A stretch of 64,000 nucleotides of DNA from an uncultured Propionibacteriaceae bacterium (GTDB lineage: Bacteria > Actinomycetota > Actinomycetes > Propionibacteriales > Propionibacteriaceae): assembly GCA_938046585.1 (NCBI GenBank), contig CALIWR010000030.1, forward strand, positions 62,001 through 126,000, read 5' to 3'. The position numbers and the translations under genes are program-made. Under the pieces are notes generated by a model, which saw only the letters and a program-made list of their open reading frames with translations, had not been told where the DNA came from and did not search any database. Each line of letters opens with the position of its first letter. Position 1 is the stretch's first letter. Shown piece by piece: positions 34,300 to 43,014 of the stretch.

Positions 34300-34946
34300 G
34301 CCGGGGCCCGGCGTACCACGATGGCGTCCGGCCGATCACGGTGGCCTGTCACGAGGCTGCGGCCATGATCGTCGAGTACGGCATCACGGTGCCTCGGCCG
34401 GTGATCCTGGTCGACGGCGGTTCCGGCTCCGGCAAGACCTCCCTCGCCGCCCAGGTCGCCCAGGCCTGGCCGCATCCGTTGCCGCTGCAGACGGTGTGCC
34501 TGGACGACGTCTACCCCGGCTGGTCCGGTTTGGCGGCCGGTTCTCGGGCGGTGCCGGGGATCATCGCCGGGCCGTGCCCCGGCTACCAGCGCTGGGACTG
34601 GGACCGGGCCCGGCCTGCCGAGCAGGTCCAGCTGGACCCGGCGGCGGCGGTGCTAGTCGAGGGCTGTGGGGCACTGTCTCGGGTCTCGGCGCGGCTGGCG
34701 ACGCTACGGGTTTGGGTGGAGGTTGACGCTGCCACCCGCCGGGCCCGGGCCCTGGCCCGCGACCGGGGCGGCTTCGACCCGTACTGGGAGCTCTGGGCTG
34801 CCCAGGAGCACACCCACTGGCGCCGCAACCAACCCTGGCGGTGGGCGGATCTGCTCGTAGCCGACCCCGATCACATGACAGATCTGTCATATGGCAGGGG
34901 GTTCCGATACCCAGCTCGACGCGAGAAGCGGTCGGCCGGACGCTAG
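34296..34946 (+). CDS. P-loop kinase, uridine-kinase-like
   Basis: 216 residues. Walker A VDGGSGSGKTSLA (about residues 33-45), a lid-like LARDRGGFDPYW stretch, and the acceptor-site pattern CLDDVYPGWSGLAAGS, which is like uridine/phosphoribulokinase-type NTPases. In actinobacteria this protein often sits beside thiamin transporters. Coupled to ykoC (ATGA), so a role in salvage (perhaps phosphorylation of imported pyrimidine or thiazole alcohol) is plausible but unproven. It ends 9 bp before the DUF5107 gene. Confidence 0.7.
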   Translation: MSRGPAYHDGVRPITVACHEAAAMIVEYGITVPRPVILVDGGSGSGKTSLAAQVAQAWPHPLPLQTVCLDDVYPGWSGLAAGSRAVPGIIAGPCPGYQRWDWDRARPAEQVQLDPAAAVLVEGCGALSRVSARLATLRVWVEVDAATRRARALARDRGGFDPYWELWAAQEHTHWRRNQPWRWADLLVADPDHMTDLSYGRGFRYPARREKRSAGR

Positions 34947-34955
34947 CGTGCTGAC

Positions 34956-36755
34956 GTGCTGAGGTTCACCACGATCACCTTGCCAATGGCCGGCCCGGGC
35001 CCGGGCAATGGCCTGCCGATCCTCGACGCGGGCGGCGCCCGGCAGCCGAGCCCCGCCGAGGCGCGTCTGCTGGGCTTGGAGGGCTGCCTGCCCCGGCCGC
35101 CGAGCCTGCTCCCGTACGACGCGCAGGACGGCTTCGACCGTACGGTCAGCAAGCAGCCGACACCGGTGGCAGTGCTGGAGAACAAGCGGCTGCGGGCCAC
35201 CTTCCTGCTGGCGCTGGGGGGCCGGCTGTGGTCGCTGCTCGACAAGGGCACCGGCCGTAACCTGCTGCACCAGCCGGAGGTGCTGCGGCACGCGAACCTG
35301 GCCCTGCGTAAGGCCTGGTTCGCCGGCGGGGTGGAGTGGAACCTCGGCTGCACCGGGCACTGGCCGCTGACGAGTTCGCCGGTGTTCGCCGGCGCGGTGA
35401 CGCAACAGGTGCTGCGGCTGTGGGCGTACGAGCGGATGCTGCGGCTGGTGTGGCGTCTCGACGTGTCTCTTCCCGAGGGCAGCGAGGACCTGCTGGTCCG
35501 GGTGGTGTTGCACAATCCGCACCGTGCCCCGGTCCCGGTGTACTGGTGGTCGACTATCGCGGTCCCGCTCGCCGAACAGGGCCGGGTCCTGATGCCGGCC
35601 CGGGCCGCGTGGTGCTCGAACCATGCCACGATCGAGAAGGTCGAGATCACCGCCGAGATGCTGCGCCCCGACCAGGTCGGGCAGTCGTACGAGCTGTTCG
35701 GTGATCTGCCGGGGCTGCAGCAGCCGTGGGTGGCGGCGGTTGACGCCGACGGCTACGGGCTGCAGCAAACCTCGACCGCGCGGTTGCGGGGCCGCGAGCT
35801 GTTCACCTGGGGGGTGGGCGCCGGTGGCCGGCGCTGGCAGCAGTGGCTGGGTGGCGACCGCTCGTACGCCGAGATCCAGGCCGGCCTGGCCCCGACTCAG
35901 CTGCACCACCTGCCGCTGCCGGCGAGCCAGACCTGGTCCTGGACCGAGAGCTACGGCCCGGTCCGGGTCCCGGCTGACTACCCGGACCTGCCGGGACCGG
36001 TGCCGCCGCCCCGGGCGGTGGCCGTGGCCAGCGCCGACCAGGCCTTGGCCGAAGTGGAACGGCTCCCAGTCGAGGTCCACCACTACGGCGACGGGTGGGG
36101 GGCCTTGGAGGTGGCGGCGGGGCACCTGAGCCGGTCGCCGGCCACCCCGTTCCCGGGGTCGACGCTGTCCGCCGAGCAGCGGCCCTGGCTGGGCCTGATC
36201 GACCACGGCTGGCTGCGGACGCCAGCGGCGCCGGTGCTGGGCGGCGCCTGGGCTGAGCGGCTGGCCCGGGCTGGCGCCAGTCCGGAACGGGACCTACACC
36301 TGGGCTACCAGGCCTGGGCCCGGGGCGAGACCGATCAGGCCCGGGCCTGCTGGCAACGCTCGTATGACGCGGACGGCTCACCGCGGACCCTGCGGGCCCT
36401 GGCGCTCACCGCCGACCCGGTCGACGTCGACGCCCTGGCTGAGGCGGCTGACCGGGACGGCTCGGTGGCGTTGCGGGTGGAACACCTGGAGGCTGCGGTG
36501 GCGGCCGGCCGCTACCAGGAAGTGGTCGCGGCGACCGAGCAGATCGATCCGGGCCCGCGGGCTGGCCGGCTGACCCTGCTGCGGGTGACCGCGCTGGTCG
36601 GGCTGGGCCGGGCGGAGCAGGCTCGGGCCCTGTTGGACGGCCGGTTGGAGGTGAACGATCTGCGCGAGGGGTCGTTGTCGTTCAGCGAGGTTTGGGAGGC
36701 GACCCATCCCGGCGAGCCGCTCCCGGCCGAGTATGACTTCCGGATGCGGCCCTAA
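34956..36755 (+). CDS. DUF5107 domain protein with TPR-like tail
   Basis: 599 residues from GTG 34956. The first 380 or so residues match the DUF5107 type (LENKRLRATFLLALGGRLWSLLDKGTGRNLL, WFAGGVEWNLGCTGHW, WSTIAVPLAE), a galactose-mutarotase-like beta sandwich, often in glycan-active proteins. The C-terminal 200 residues are helical repeats (LGYQAWARGETDQARACWQRSYDADGSPRTLRALAL) of the tetratricopeptide kind. Relatives are often about 1000 residues, so this is a short version. It may bind or modify a polysaccharide, in keeping with the sugar-modifying genes downstream, but no reaction is known. Confidence 0.8.
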   Translation: MLRFTTITLPMAGPGPGNGLPILDAGGARQPSPAEARLLGLEGCLPRPPSLLPYDAQDGFDRTVSKQPTPVAVLENKRLRATFLLALGGRLWSLLDKGTGRNLLHQPEVLRHANLALRKAWFAGGVEWNLGCTGHWPLTSSPVFAGAVTQQVLRLWAYERMLRLVWRLDVSLPEGSEDLLVRVVLHNPHRAPVPVYWWSTIAVPLAEQGRVLMPARAAWCSNHATIEKVEITAEMLRPDQVGQSYELFGDLPGLQQPWVAAVDADGYGLQQTSTARLRGRELFTWGVGAGGRRWQQWLGGDRSYAEIQAGLAPTQLHHLPLPASQTWSWTESYGPVRVPADYPDLPGPVPPPRAVAVASADQALAEVERLPVEVHHYGDGWGALEVAAGHLSRSPATPFPGSTLSAEQRPWLGLIDHGWLRTPAAPVLGGAWAERLARAGASPERDLHLGYQAWARGETDQARACWQRSYDADGSPRTLRALALTADPVDVDALAEAADRDGSVALRVEHLEAAVAAGRYQEVVAATEQIDPGPRAGRLTLLRVTALVGLGRAEQARALLDGRLEVNDLREGSLSFSEVWEATHPGEPLPAEYDFRMRP

Positions 36756-37287
36756 CGTGGCGCTGGTCTTCGTCCCTCGCTGGCTGGACCATCCCGACCC
36801 CCAGCGGCTAGTCGCGATCGTGCAGGAGTTCTACCGGGGCCTGTATGGCTCCGGGGATGAGGCGCCGCTCGACCCGGACGAGTTGGCGCCGCCGTACGGT
36901 GAGCTGTACGTCGGCTACCTGGGCCCGGAGCCGGTCGCGACCGTGGCCTGGCGCCACCGTGACCCGATCCCGGGGCTGCCGCAGCCGGTGGCGGAGGTCA
37001 AGCGGATGTCGGTGCTCGCAGCCCACCAGGGCCACGGGCTGGGACGCCAGGCGCTGGCCCTGGCCGAGCACCGGATCGTACGGCAGGCTGTGGCGGCGAT
37101 CGTGATCCAGACCGGGAACCGGCAGCTGGCGGCGCTGCGGTTGTACGACTCGGCCGGTTACCGGCCGCTGCCCGACGACGCTGACCGCAGCTGGGACCCT
37201 TACGCCGACGATCCGTTGTCAGTGCAGCTGTGGAAACCTCTCGCCGGCGCCACGCCGGGGCCCGCGCGGCAGGCCCGGCACCTATAG
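36733..37287 (+). CDS. GNAT-family acetyltransferase
   Basis: 184 residues. The acetyl-CoA binding motif A is EVKRMSVLAAHQGHGLGRQALALAEH (Q-x-x-G-x-G) followed by the classical QTGNRQLAALRLYDSAGYRPLP tail. Start is either ATG 36733, overlapping the previous gene by 23 bp, or GTG 36757 with no obvious ribosome site; I list the longer form. It lies in the middle of a run DUF5107, GNAT, sugar aminotransferase, phosphoglycosyl transferase, so an N-acetylation of an amino sugar is possible. GNAT is not the left-handed helix fold of PglD, so this is inference from context. Confidence 0.85.
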   Translation: MTSGCGPNVALVFVPRWLDHPDPQRLVAIVQEFYRGLYGSGDEAPLDPDELAPPYGELYVGYLGPEPVATVAWRHRDPIPGLPQPVAEVKRMSVLAAHQGHGLGRQALALAEHRIVRQAVAAIVIQTGNRQLAALRLYDSAGYRPLPDDADRSWDPYADDPLSVQLWKPLAGATPGPARQARHL

Positions 37288-37297
37288 GCTCACGGGC

Positions 37298-38446
37298 ATG
37301 ACATTGTTGCCGTTCGCGCTGCCAGACATCGGGGAGGCAGAGATCGCAGCGGTGGTGGGGGTGCTGCAGTCGGGCTGGCTCACCACCGGCCCGATCACCC
37401 GGGCCTTCGAGGTGGACTTCGCCGCGTACGTCGGGGCCGAGCACGCGGTGGCGGTGAATTCGGCGACGGCGGGGCTGCACCTGGCGTACGAGGCGGTCGG
37501 GATCGGGCCTGGGGATCAGGTGTTGATGCCGACCTGGACTTTCACCGCCACAGCCGAGTCGGCCCGCTATCTGGGGGCTGACCCGGTCTTTGTCGACATT
37601 GACCCGCAGACGTACCTGATGGATCTGGATGCCGCCGAGCAGGCGGTCAGCGACCGTACCCGGGCCGTGGCGCCGGTGCACCTGGCCGGGCTGCCGATCC
37701 CCGATGACCGGCTTAGTGACCTCGCCGGGCGGCACCAGCTGGCGGTGGTTGAGGACGCGGCTCATTCCTTCCCGACCGTCAACCAGGGCCAGCTGATCGG
37801 CGGGCACGGGCATCCGGCCACGGTGTTTAGTTTCTATGCCACCAAGACCATCACCACCGGCGAGGGGGGGATGGTGGTGACCGGGGACGCGGGGCTGGCG
37901 GACCGGATGCGGACCATGCGGCTGCACGGGATCAACCGGGACATCTTCAACCGCTACACCGACGTCGCGCGCCGCAACTGGTATTACGAGGTGGTGGCGC
38001 CGGGGTACAAGTACAACATGACCGATATGGCCGCTGCCCTGGGCCGGGTCCAGCTGCTGCGAGCCCAGCAGATGCGTGACCGCCGCGCCGAGATCGCCGC
38101 CCGCTACCACGAGGGCCTGGCCGGGCTGCCGCTGACCCTGCCGGCGGACGCCCCAGATGGCTCTGATCACGCCTGGCATCTGTACCTGGTGAGCGTCCAG
38201 CCGGATGCTCGGCTAGACCGCGACGGCCTGGTGGATGCGCTGAGCGCGGACCTGATCGGCACCTCGATGCATTTCATCCCGCTGCACCTGCAGCCGTACT
38301 GGCGTGACACCTACGACCTGCGCCCGGAGCAGTTCCCGGTCGCTACCGAGCTGTACCAGCGGACCTTCTCGCTGCCGATCTATTCCCGGATGACCGAGGC
38401 CGACGTGGACCGGGTGATCACTGCGGTCCGGGCCGCCTTGACATGA
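37298..38446 (+). CDS. DegT/DnrJ/EryC1/StrS-family aminotransferase
   Basis: 382 residues, the family length. PLP-binding lysine is K183 in FYATKTITTGEGG; other landmarks are SGWLTTGP, VNSATAGLHLA, TWTFTATAESARYLGADPVFVDID and VVEDAAHSF. These enzymes transaminate keto-sugar nucleotides to amino sugars, for example UDP-4-amino-4,6-dideoxy sugars. The start lies 10 bp after the GNAT stop and the stop precedes the phosphoglycosyl transferase by 10 bp. This resembles the aminotransferase (PglE) and PglC steps of bacillosamine-type pathways, but the dehydratase is absent. Confidence 0.93.
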   Translation: MTLLPFALPDIGEAEIAAVVGVLQSGWLTTGPITRAFEVDFAAYVGAEHAVAVNSATAGLHLAYEAVGIGPGDQVLMPTWTFTATAESARYLGADPVFVDIDPQTYLMDLDAAEQAVSDRTRAVAPVHLAGLPIPDDRLSDLAGRHQLAVVEDAAHSFPTVNQGQLIGGHGHPATVFSFYATKTITTGEGGMVVTGDAGLADRMRTMRLHGINRDIFNRYTDVARRNWYYEVVAPGYKYNMTDMAAALGRVQLLRAQQMRDRRAEIAARYHEGLAGLPLTLPADAPDGSDHAWHLYLVSVQPDARLDRDGLVDALSADLIGTSMHFIPLHLQPYWRDTYDLRPEQFPVATELYQRTFSLPIYSRMTEADVDRVITAVRAALT

Positions 38447-38456
38447 GGAGCCAAGC

Positions 38457-39131
38457 ATGACCACCCAGACCCCAACCGAGAATCAGACCCGGACTGCTGA
38501 TCTGCCGCAGCTGCGCCGGGCCCGGCTGGATGCTAAACGGCTCGCTGATCTGCTGCTCGCCGGGGCCGGGTTGGTGGTGTCGTCACCGGTGCTGGCGGTC
38601 TGCGCGGCGGCGGTAAAGCTGGACGACGGCGGCCCGGTGTTGTTTCGTCAGACCCGGATCGGGCTGCGGGGGCGGCCGTTTCGGATCCTGAAGCTGCGTT
38701 CGATGCGGGTCGCGAATGCCGGCGCCCAGGTCACGTCGGCCGGTGATTCCCGGATAACCCGGGTAGGTCGGCTGTTGCGGGCCACCAAGCTGGACGAGCT
38801 GCCGCAGCTGGTGAATGTGGTGGCCGGTGACATGTCGCTAGTCGGCCCGCGCCCGGAAGTTCCCCGCTACGTCGCCGAATGGCCCGACCAGGCCCGCCAG
38901 CTGATCTTGTCGGTACGGCCGGGGATTACCGACCCGGCTTCGCTGGTCTTTGTCGACGAGGAGGCCGAATTGGCCAGCGCCGACGACCCGGAGCGGTACT
39001 ACCGGGAGGTGATCGTGCCGGCCAAGGTGGCGCTGTATCTGGAGTACGTCCGTGGCCGCAGCCTGACCCGTGATGCCGCGATCCTGCTGCAGACTCTGGC
39101 CGCAGTCGCCCGCAGGGCCACTCGCCGCTAG
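38457..39131 (+). CDS. Polyprenyl-phosphate sugar-1-phosphate transferase (PglC/WcaJ-type)
   Basis: 224 residues. A membrane-embedded re-entrant helix (RLADLLLAGAGLVVSSPVLAVCAAAVKLDDGGPVLFRQTRIG) is followed by the conserved catalytic DE of KLDELPQLVNVVAGDMSLVGPRPEVPRYV. This is the monotopic phosphoglycosyl transferase superfamily, which starts lipid-linked glycan synthesis by moving a sugar-1-phosphate to undecaprenyl-phosphate at the cytoplasmic face. Strong ribosome site (GAGGAG) before ATG 38457. Together with the aminotransferase it suggests an amino-sugar-initiated surface glycan. Downstream DNA to 39195 holds only weak symmetry. Confidence 0.92.
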   Translation: MTTQTPTENQTRTADLPQLRRARLDAKRLADLLLAGAGLVVSSPVLAVCAAAVKLDDGGPVLFRQTRIGLRGRPFRILKLRSMRVANAGAQVTSAGDSRITRVGRLLRATKLDELPQLVNVVAGDMSLVGPRPEVPRYVAEWPDQARQLILSVRPGITDPASLVFVDEEAELASADDPERYYREVIVPAKVALYLEYVRGRSLTRDAAILLQTLAAVARRATRR

Positions 39132-39195
39132 CCGGCTTCGTCAGGGACGGCTCTGAGCCTGGTGCCAGCGTGGAGGCCTGCGGATCAGCCTTGAC

Positions 39196-40215
39196 TTATC
39201 GGGGCAGGTATTGCGAGATCGCCTGGCGCCATGCGCTGCGGTGCCGGGCGACGTACGACCAGTCGACAGGTTGGGCTCGGAACGGGCGGGCCGCGGCGGC
39301 GATAGCCGGGTCGGCGGTAGCGTCGGGATGGACCGGGATGGTGTGGAAGCGGCGCGCGTACTCGGACTGGACCGGCGGTGAACCGAACCAGTCGGCGAAC
39401 CGGACGGCCGCCTCGATCCGCGGCGAGGAGCGGCGGATCGAGATCATCCGGTCCAGCATCGCGACCCCGGCCTCGGGGATCATGGCGGCGGTCTCGACTT
39501 CGGCTTGGGGGGCGGCGGTACGCCACCAGGTGAAGGTGGTCAGCACCAGGTACAGGCTGCCGAGTTTGAGCTGGCCGAAGTCACCGAAGGCGGGTACCAC
39601 CTTGGCGTTCTGGTAGTACTGCTGCAGCAGCTGCCAGCCCTCGTCGGAGACGCCGTGCCGGCCGGTCTCCTGCCGGTAGCGGTACAGCAGGGCCGCGATC
39701 ACCAGTTCAGGGACGATCTCGAGCCCGTTCGGGGCTTCGTAGCGACCGGTCAGTTCGGGACGGCTCACCAGTTGCGGCCAGTCTGGCGGCGCGGTCCGGC
39801 CTTGGGGGAAGGCGGCCAGCGAGTACGCCATAAACACCGGCTCGGTGGTCAGCGGCCAGGTCGTGTCGTGGCTGCCGAGGGCCGCCGCCCAGCTTGGGGT
39901 GAACGGGTGTAGTAGCCCCGCTGCCCGCTGTTGTTCGTGCAGGACCGGGCTGAAGCCCAGCAGGATGTCGTACTGCGGCGCCGACTGTTCCTCGCGGAGC
40001 CGGGCTTCGAGGTCGGACATCGACAGCTGCAGCAGCGTGATCTGGTGCCCGGCCTGCCGGGCGGCGTCCAGCAGCCAGTCGCCGCGGTGTCCGCCGAGGG
40101 CTCCCAGGACCAGGTCGGTGTAGATCAGCAGCGAGTCCGGGCGCCGCCGGGGGCCGGCGCAGGCCGCCAGGCCCAGTCCGGCTCCGGCGCCCAGCAGTCG
40201 GCGGCGTGTCAGCAC
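39196..40215 (-). CDS. Tat-exported lipoprotein, solute-binding-protein-like
   Basis: 339 residues from GTG 40215, preceded by GGGAGGGG. The N-terminus LTRRRLLGAGAGLGLAAC combines a twin-arginine motif with a lipobox. The mature part resembles an extracellular solute-binding protein (LIYTDLVLGALGG, YDILLGFSPVLHEQQRAAGLLHPF, TEPVFMAYSLAAFP). No permease or ATPase is adjacent, so it may be an orphan or serve a transporter elsewhere, or act in surface glycan handling with the upstream GH32 gene. The 22-residue longer frame (start at 40281) lacks a good ribosome site. Confidence 0.8.
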   Translation of the reverse strand: MLTRRRLLGAGAGLGLAACAGPRRRPDSLLIYTDLVLGALGGHRGDWLLDAARQAGHQITLLQLSMSDLEARLREEQSAPQYDILLGFSPVLHEQQRAAGLLHPFTPSWAAALGSHDTTWPLTTEPVFMAYSLAAFPQGRTAPPDWPQLVSRPELTGRYEAPNGLEIVPELVIAALLYRYRQETGRHGVSDEGWQLLQQYYQNAKVVPAFGDFGQLKLGSLYLVLTTFTWWRTAAPQAEVETAAMIPEAGVAMLDRMISIRRSSPRIEAAVRFADWFGSPPVQSEYARRFHTIPVHPDATADPAIAAAARPFRAQPVDWSYVARHRSAWRQAISQYLPR

Positions 40216-40379
40216 TGCCCCTCCCCCATCTGAAAAGCCCCCTTCTGAAGATTCTTTGTCCGATGAAGTTGTGTCTGACAACCCCTTGTCCGGGGATCTG
40301 GTCGCGGGGTCTGGTCCGGGCTGACCCTACCGTCTGATTCTGGCGGCAGCCCTGACCGTGACCATGTCGTCGGCCCGGG

Positions 40380-41579
40380 TCATGGTGTCCGGGGCCGTAC
40401 CTCGCAGATCTCCACTGCCGCGGGCTCGTTGAGCTCCAGCCGCCACGGCTGGTCATGACGCCAGGTCGAGGCGGCCGCAGCCGGGTGGTACAGCTCGACG
40501 ACTGGCCCGTCGACCCAGATCTGGTCACCGGCCGCGACCGGCAGCAAGCCGTGGACCGGGTGCCGCAGGGCTGCTCCCGGCCCGGTCACGGTTAGCGACC
40601 AACGGCGGTCAGTGAGGTCGATGTCGCCGGTTCGGGTCGGTACGCGTTGCCCGCGTAGGGCCGTTGCGGCGCCGGGGTCGACCTGGCTGACCACCGTGGT
40701 GCCGGCGAGCCGCAGCCGGCGGGGCAGGCTCAGGCATCCGGCCTGGTCACGTACCGCAGGGTCCTGGTCAGGTTCGCGGATCCAGCCGATCAGCAGTGGT
40801 TCCCCGTCGGCCAAGCTCACCTGGGGTGCGTACAGGTCTCTGCCGGTGTCGATCGGGGTGGCCGCCTCGGCCTGGAATCGGAGCTGGCCGTCGACCGTGG
40901 CAAGCTCCCCGACGGCCGCGACTACCGCGCCTAGCACGCCGCGATGGTGCAGCGAGACCACCAGCACCCAGCGCCCTTCGAGCGGGAACAGTTGCGGACA
41001 TTCCCAGATGTCCGCCGGCCCCGCGGCCCGCATGACCGGGTCGTCGGCGACCAGGGTCCCCTGGTAGCGCCAGTGCAGCTCGTCGTCTCGGTCGTACAGC
41101 AGTACTGCTGCCTGGGCGCCGGGTAGTTCGGCGCCCAGGATTGCCAGGCGTCGGCCTTGATATTCGAGCAGGTACGGGTCGCGCATGATCGTCACCTGGC
41201 CTGGGGTCCGGGCGACGACGATCGGATCGTCCCAGTCGCGCAGGTCCGGACTGCCCCACCGCAGGCAGACCGTTGACTGCCCGGATCGGTCCTGGACCCC
41301 GGAGTAGGCGACGCCGGGCCGGTCGTGGCCCGGCAGGTACACCCCCGACCAGCAGCCTGCAGCGTCCGGGCCGCCTGGGGTAGGCCGGAAGGCGACCGGC
41401 TCTAGCTGCCAGGTGGCGAGGTCGACGCTGGTGGCATGCCCCCAGGCGATCTGGGCGTGGCGGGGGGCGTCGGGGTTGTGTTGGAAGAAGACGTGCCACC
41501 GCCCGGCGACCTGGGTGACCGCGTTGGGGTCGTTCAGCCAGCCGCGGCGGGGGCGTAGATGGTACGAGGTGGCGATCAT
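40380..41579 (-). CDS. Glycoside hydrolase family 32 (beta-fructosidase)
   Basis: 399 residues. The GH32 catalytic residues are visible: D17 in WLNDPN (nucleophile), the RDP motif in MRDPYLL and the acid/base glutamate in ADIWECPQLF. The C-terminal beta-sandwich (about residues 290-399) is present but short. Likely releases fructose from sucrose or fructans; no signal peptide, so the enzyme is cytoplasmic, which argues for sucrose-6-phosphate hydrolase or sucrose hydrolase type. AGGAGA ribosome site before ATG 41579. Upstream DNA has an operator-like inverted repeat (41771-41789). Confidence 0.9.
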   Translation of the reverse strand: MIATSYHLRPRRGWLNDPNAVTQVAGRWHVFFQHNPDAPRHAQIAWGHATSVDLATWQLEPVAFRPTPGGPDAAGCWSGVYLPGHDRPGVAYSGVQDRSGQSTVCLRWGSPDLRDWDDPIVVARTPGQVTIMRDPYLLEYQGRRLAILGAELPGAQAAVLLYDRDDELHWRYQGTLVADDPVMRAAGPADIWECPQLFPLEGRWVLVVSLHHRGVLGAVVAAVGELATVDGQLRFQAEAATPIDTGRDLYAPQVSLADGEPLLIGWIREPDQDPAVRDQAGCLSLPRRLRLAGTTVVSQVDPGAATALRGQRVPTRTGDIDLTDRRWSLTVTGPGAALRHPVHGLLPVAAGDQIWVDGPVVELYHPAAAASTWRHDQPWRLELNEPAAVEICEVRPRTP

Positions 41580-41770
41580 GCGGCTCTCCTGTCAGCGCTG
41601 GCAGGCAGTACCTGCTGCTGCCCGAGGCCGGCCCGGTTCCAGGCCGCAGCATCAGGATACGGCTGAGGTTCGTGTGACCGGGATCAGGCCGCGGCCGTGG
41701 GTCTCCGGGCTCAAGCAGTCGCTGACAGACACCCATGACCCGGATTTGATCGTGCCATTGTCAGATCTAT

Positions 41771-41789
41771 CCAGATATCGAACATCTGG
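41771..41789. promoter_or_regulatory. Inverted repeat upstream of the GH32 gene
   Basis: CCAGAT (41771-41776) and ATCTGG (41784-41789), perfect six-base arms separated by 7 bases, within an AT-richer stretch (about 41660-41850) that contrasts with the surrounding high-GC DNA. It lies about 190 bases upstream of the minus-strand GH32 start. A catabolite-type or LacI-type operator is possible; none can be named. The rest of the gap (41580-42023) holds the broken small frame described separately. Confidence 0.35.
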
Positions 41790-41854
41790 GGTCGTGCCAG
41801 GGGTGGTTCGCCGTATCAGGCTGAGAACACTCGCCTCATTTTTAGACAGGATCG

Positions 41855-42016
41855 ATGACGTACCACCCACAGCAGGCCCGGTGAGGCCGTACCGACTGCG
41901 GCGGGAACCTGCTGCGCAGCCGGAGCCTGGTATTCGGGGTTGCCCTGCTGGTGTGTGCCGTGGGCTGCATCCGCTCGATCCTGACCACTCACTACGACGG
42001 TGGCGTGGGTCGCTAG
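41855..42016 (+). pseudogene. Possible broken gene for a small membrane protein
   Basis: A frame with a plausible start (ATG 41855, AGGA 4 bases upstream) reads MTYHPQQAR, meets TGA at 41882, and continues without further stops to TAG at 42014. The continuation contains a convincing transmembrane stretch (SLVFGVALLVCAVGCI) and the polar tail LTTHYDGGVGR. The N-terminus before the stop also looks like that of a small actinobacterial membrane protein. If so, a single in-frame TGA has inactivated it. It could equally be chance, or a 9-residue leader peptide. It is not conserved evidence, only seen in this sequence. Confidence 0.25.
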
Positions 42017-42023
42017 CCGGCCC

Positions 42024-42905
42024 TTAGGTCAGTTCGTCGATCCGTTTCTTGATGGCTGCCGGCAGGTCCGTACGCAGGTCCATAGAGTTCAACACCGTCA
42101 CCGTGTTGCCGTACTGGGTGATGAGCAGGTGGGCATCATGTCCCTGGATATCAATGACGTAGCTCTGATAGCGGGGGATCTCCTGGCTCTGCGCCTCAGA
42201 TTCCCGGATCTGACCAGTTCGGCAATTGGATGCGATCTGATTGGCCGAGGCATAGACCGATTGGGCCTCGGCCGGGGTGGCGTACCAGAGGATATAGCCC
42301 TGCGCGGCGGGCATCACCGGCGAGATGATCGGCCTGGCCTGAGGAGTAGTAGAAAGAACCTGCGAAAGATTATCGAAACAGTCGTCGGGGTCCCATGCGC
42401 TGCCGCTGGTTCCGGATTCGTCTTGTTTCCGGTCGTCATTCATCACCCTCTTCACCGGGGGATCAAAGACCTCATCCAACCGGTCACGGGACAGGGTGGG
42501 TTCCGGCAGCAGCATCGGGACCACCAGCGCCCCCACCAGCCCCAGCACGAGCAACCCGGCCACCACGGTCACGAGCAGCATCACCCGGCCGCGCGGCCGT
42601 GACGGCTTGGAGCCGGAGTTTGGATCCGGCGGCGCGGCCGGCACGCCAGGGCCGTAGCGGAGCGCTGCCGGCTGGGCCGAGAGACCGGTGGGCGCCGTGC
42701 CAGGCTGCGAGGATGGACCAGGCTGCGGCACCGGGCCAGGCTGCGGCACCGGGCCAGGCTGCGGCACCGGGCCAGGCTGCGAGGATGGCTGCTCGACGGT
42801 GGCTGCCGGGCCTGATGACGGCAGGTAAGACGGGCCGCCCGTGGGCGGCAAGAACGAGGGAACCTCGGCGGGTTGACCGCCCCGGAGTGGGTCATGGCTG
42901 CTCAC
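42024..42905 (-). CDS. Proline-rich single-pass membrane protein
   Basis: 293 residues from GTG 42905. The cytoplasmic N-terminus of about 120 residues is Pro/Gln/Ser-rich, including tandem PVPQPG repeats (see 42700-42789). A transmembrane helix (VMLLVTVVAGLLVLGLVGALVVPMLL) is followed by an extracellular domain of about 140 residues, with two cysteines (DDCFDN, SNCRTG) and a repeated FDNLSQVLSTTP pattern. I recognise no family for this domain; the architecture (proline-rich cytoplasmic tail, one helix, small extracytoplasmic domain) is common in actinobacteria. Ribosome site is weak. Confidence 0.75.
   Translation of the reverse strand: MSSHDPLRGGQPAEVPSFLPPTGGPSYLPSSGPAATVEQPSSQPGPVPQPGPVPQPGPVPQPGPSSQPGTAPTGLSAQPAALRYGPGVPAAPPDPNSGSKPSRPRGRVMLLVTVVAGLLVLGLVGALVVPMLLPEPTLSRDRLDEVFDPPVKRVMNDDRKQDESGTSGSAWDPDDCFDNLSQVLSTTPQARPIISPVMPAAQGYILWYATPAEAQSVYASANQIASNCRTGQIRESEAQSQEIPRYQSYVIDIQGHDAHLLITQYGNTVTVLNSMDLRTDLPAAIKKRIDELT
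42700..42789. repeat. 18-bp tandem repeats inside the proline-rich gene
   Basis: Five 18-base units (42700, 42718, 42736, 42754, 42772). The inner three share CCAGGCTGCGGCACCGGG exactly; the outer two differ at the end (CGAGGATGG). They encode PVPQPG repeats flanked by PSSQPG. Expansion or contraction would be in frame, so repeat number may vary between strains. Confidence 0.85.
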
Positions 42906-43014
42906 AGGGTCGACGTTACCTGGCCAGGCCAGCGGCCGACCCGGATGCGACCAGCATCCCGCGCCTTCGTCCTGGCCCTTCCCAGGTGTCACAGCGGCAC
43001 GGCATGCTGATGCT

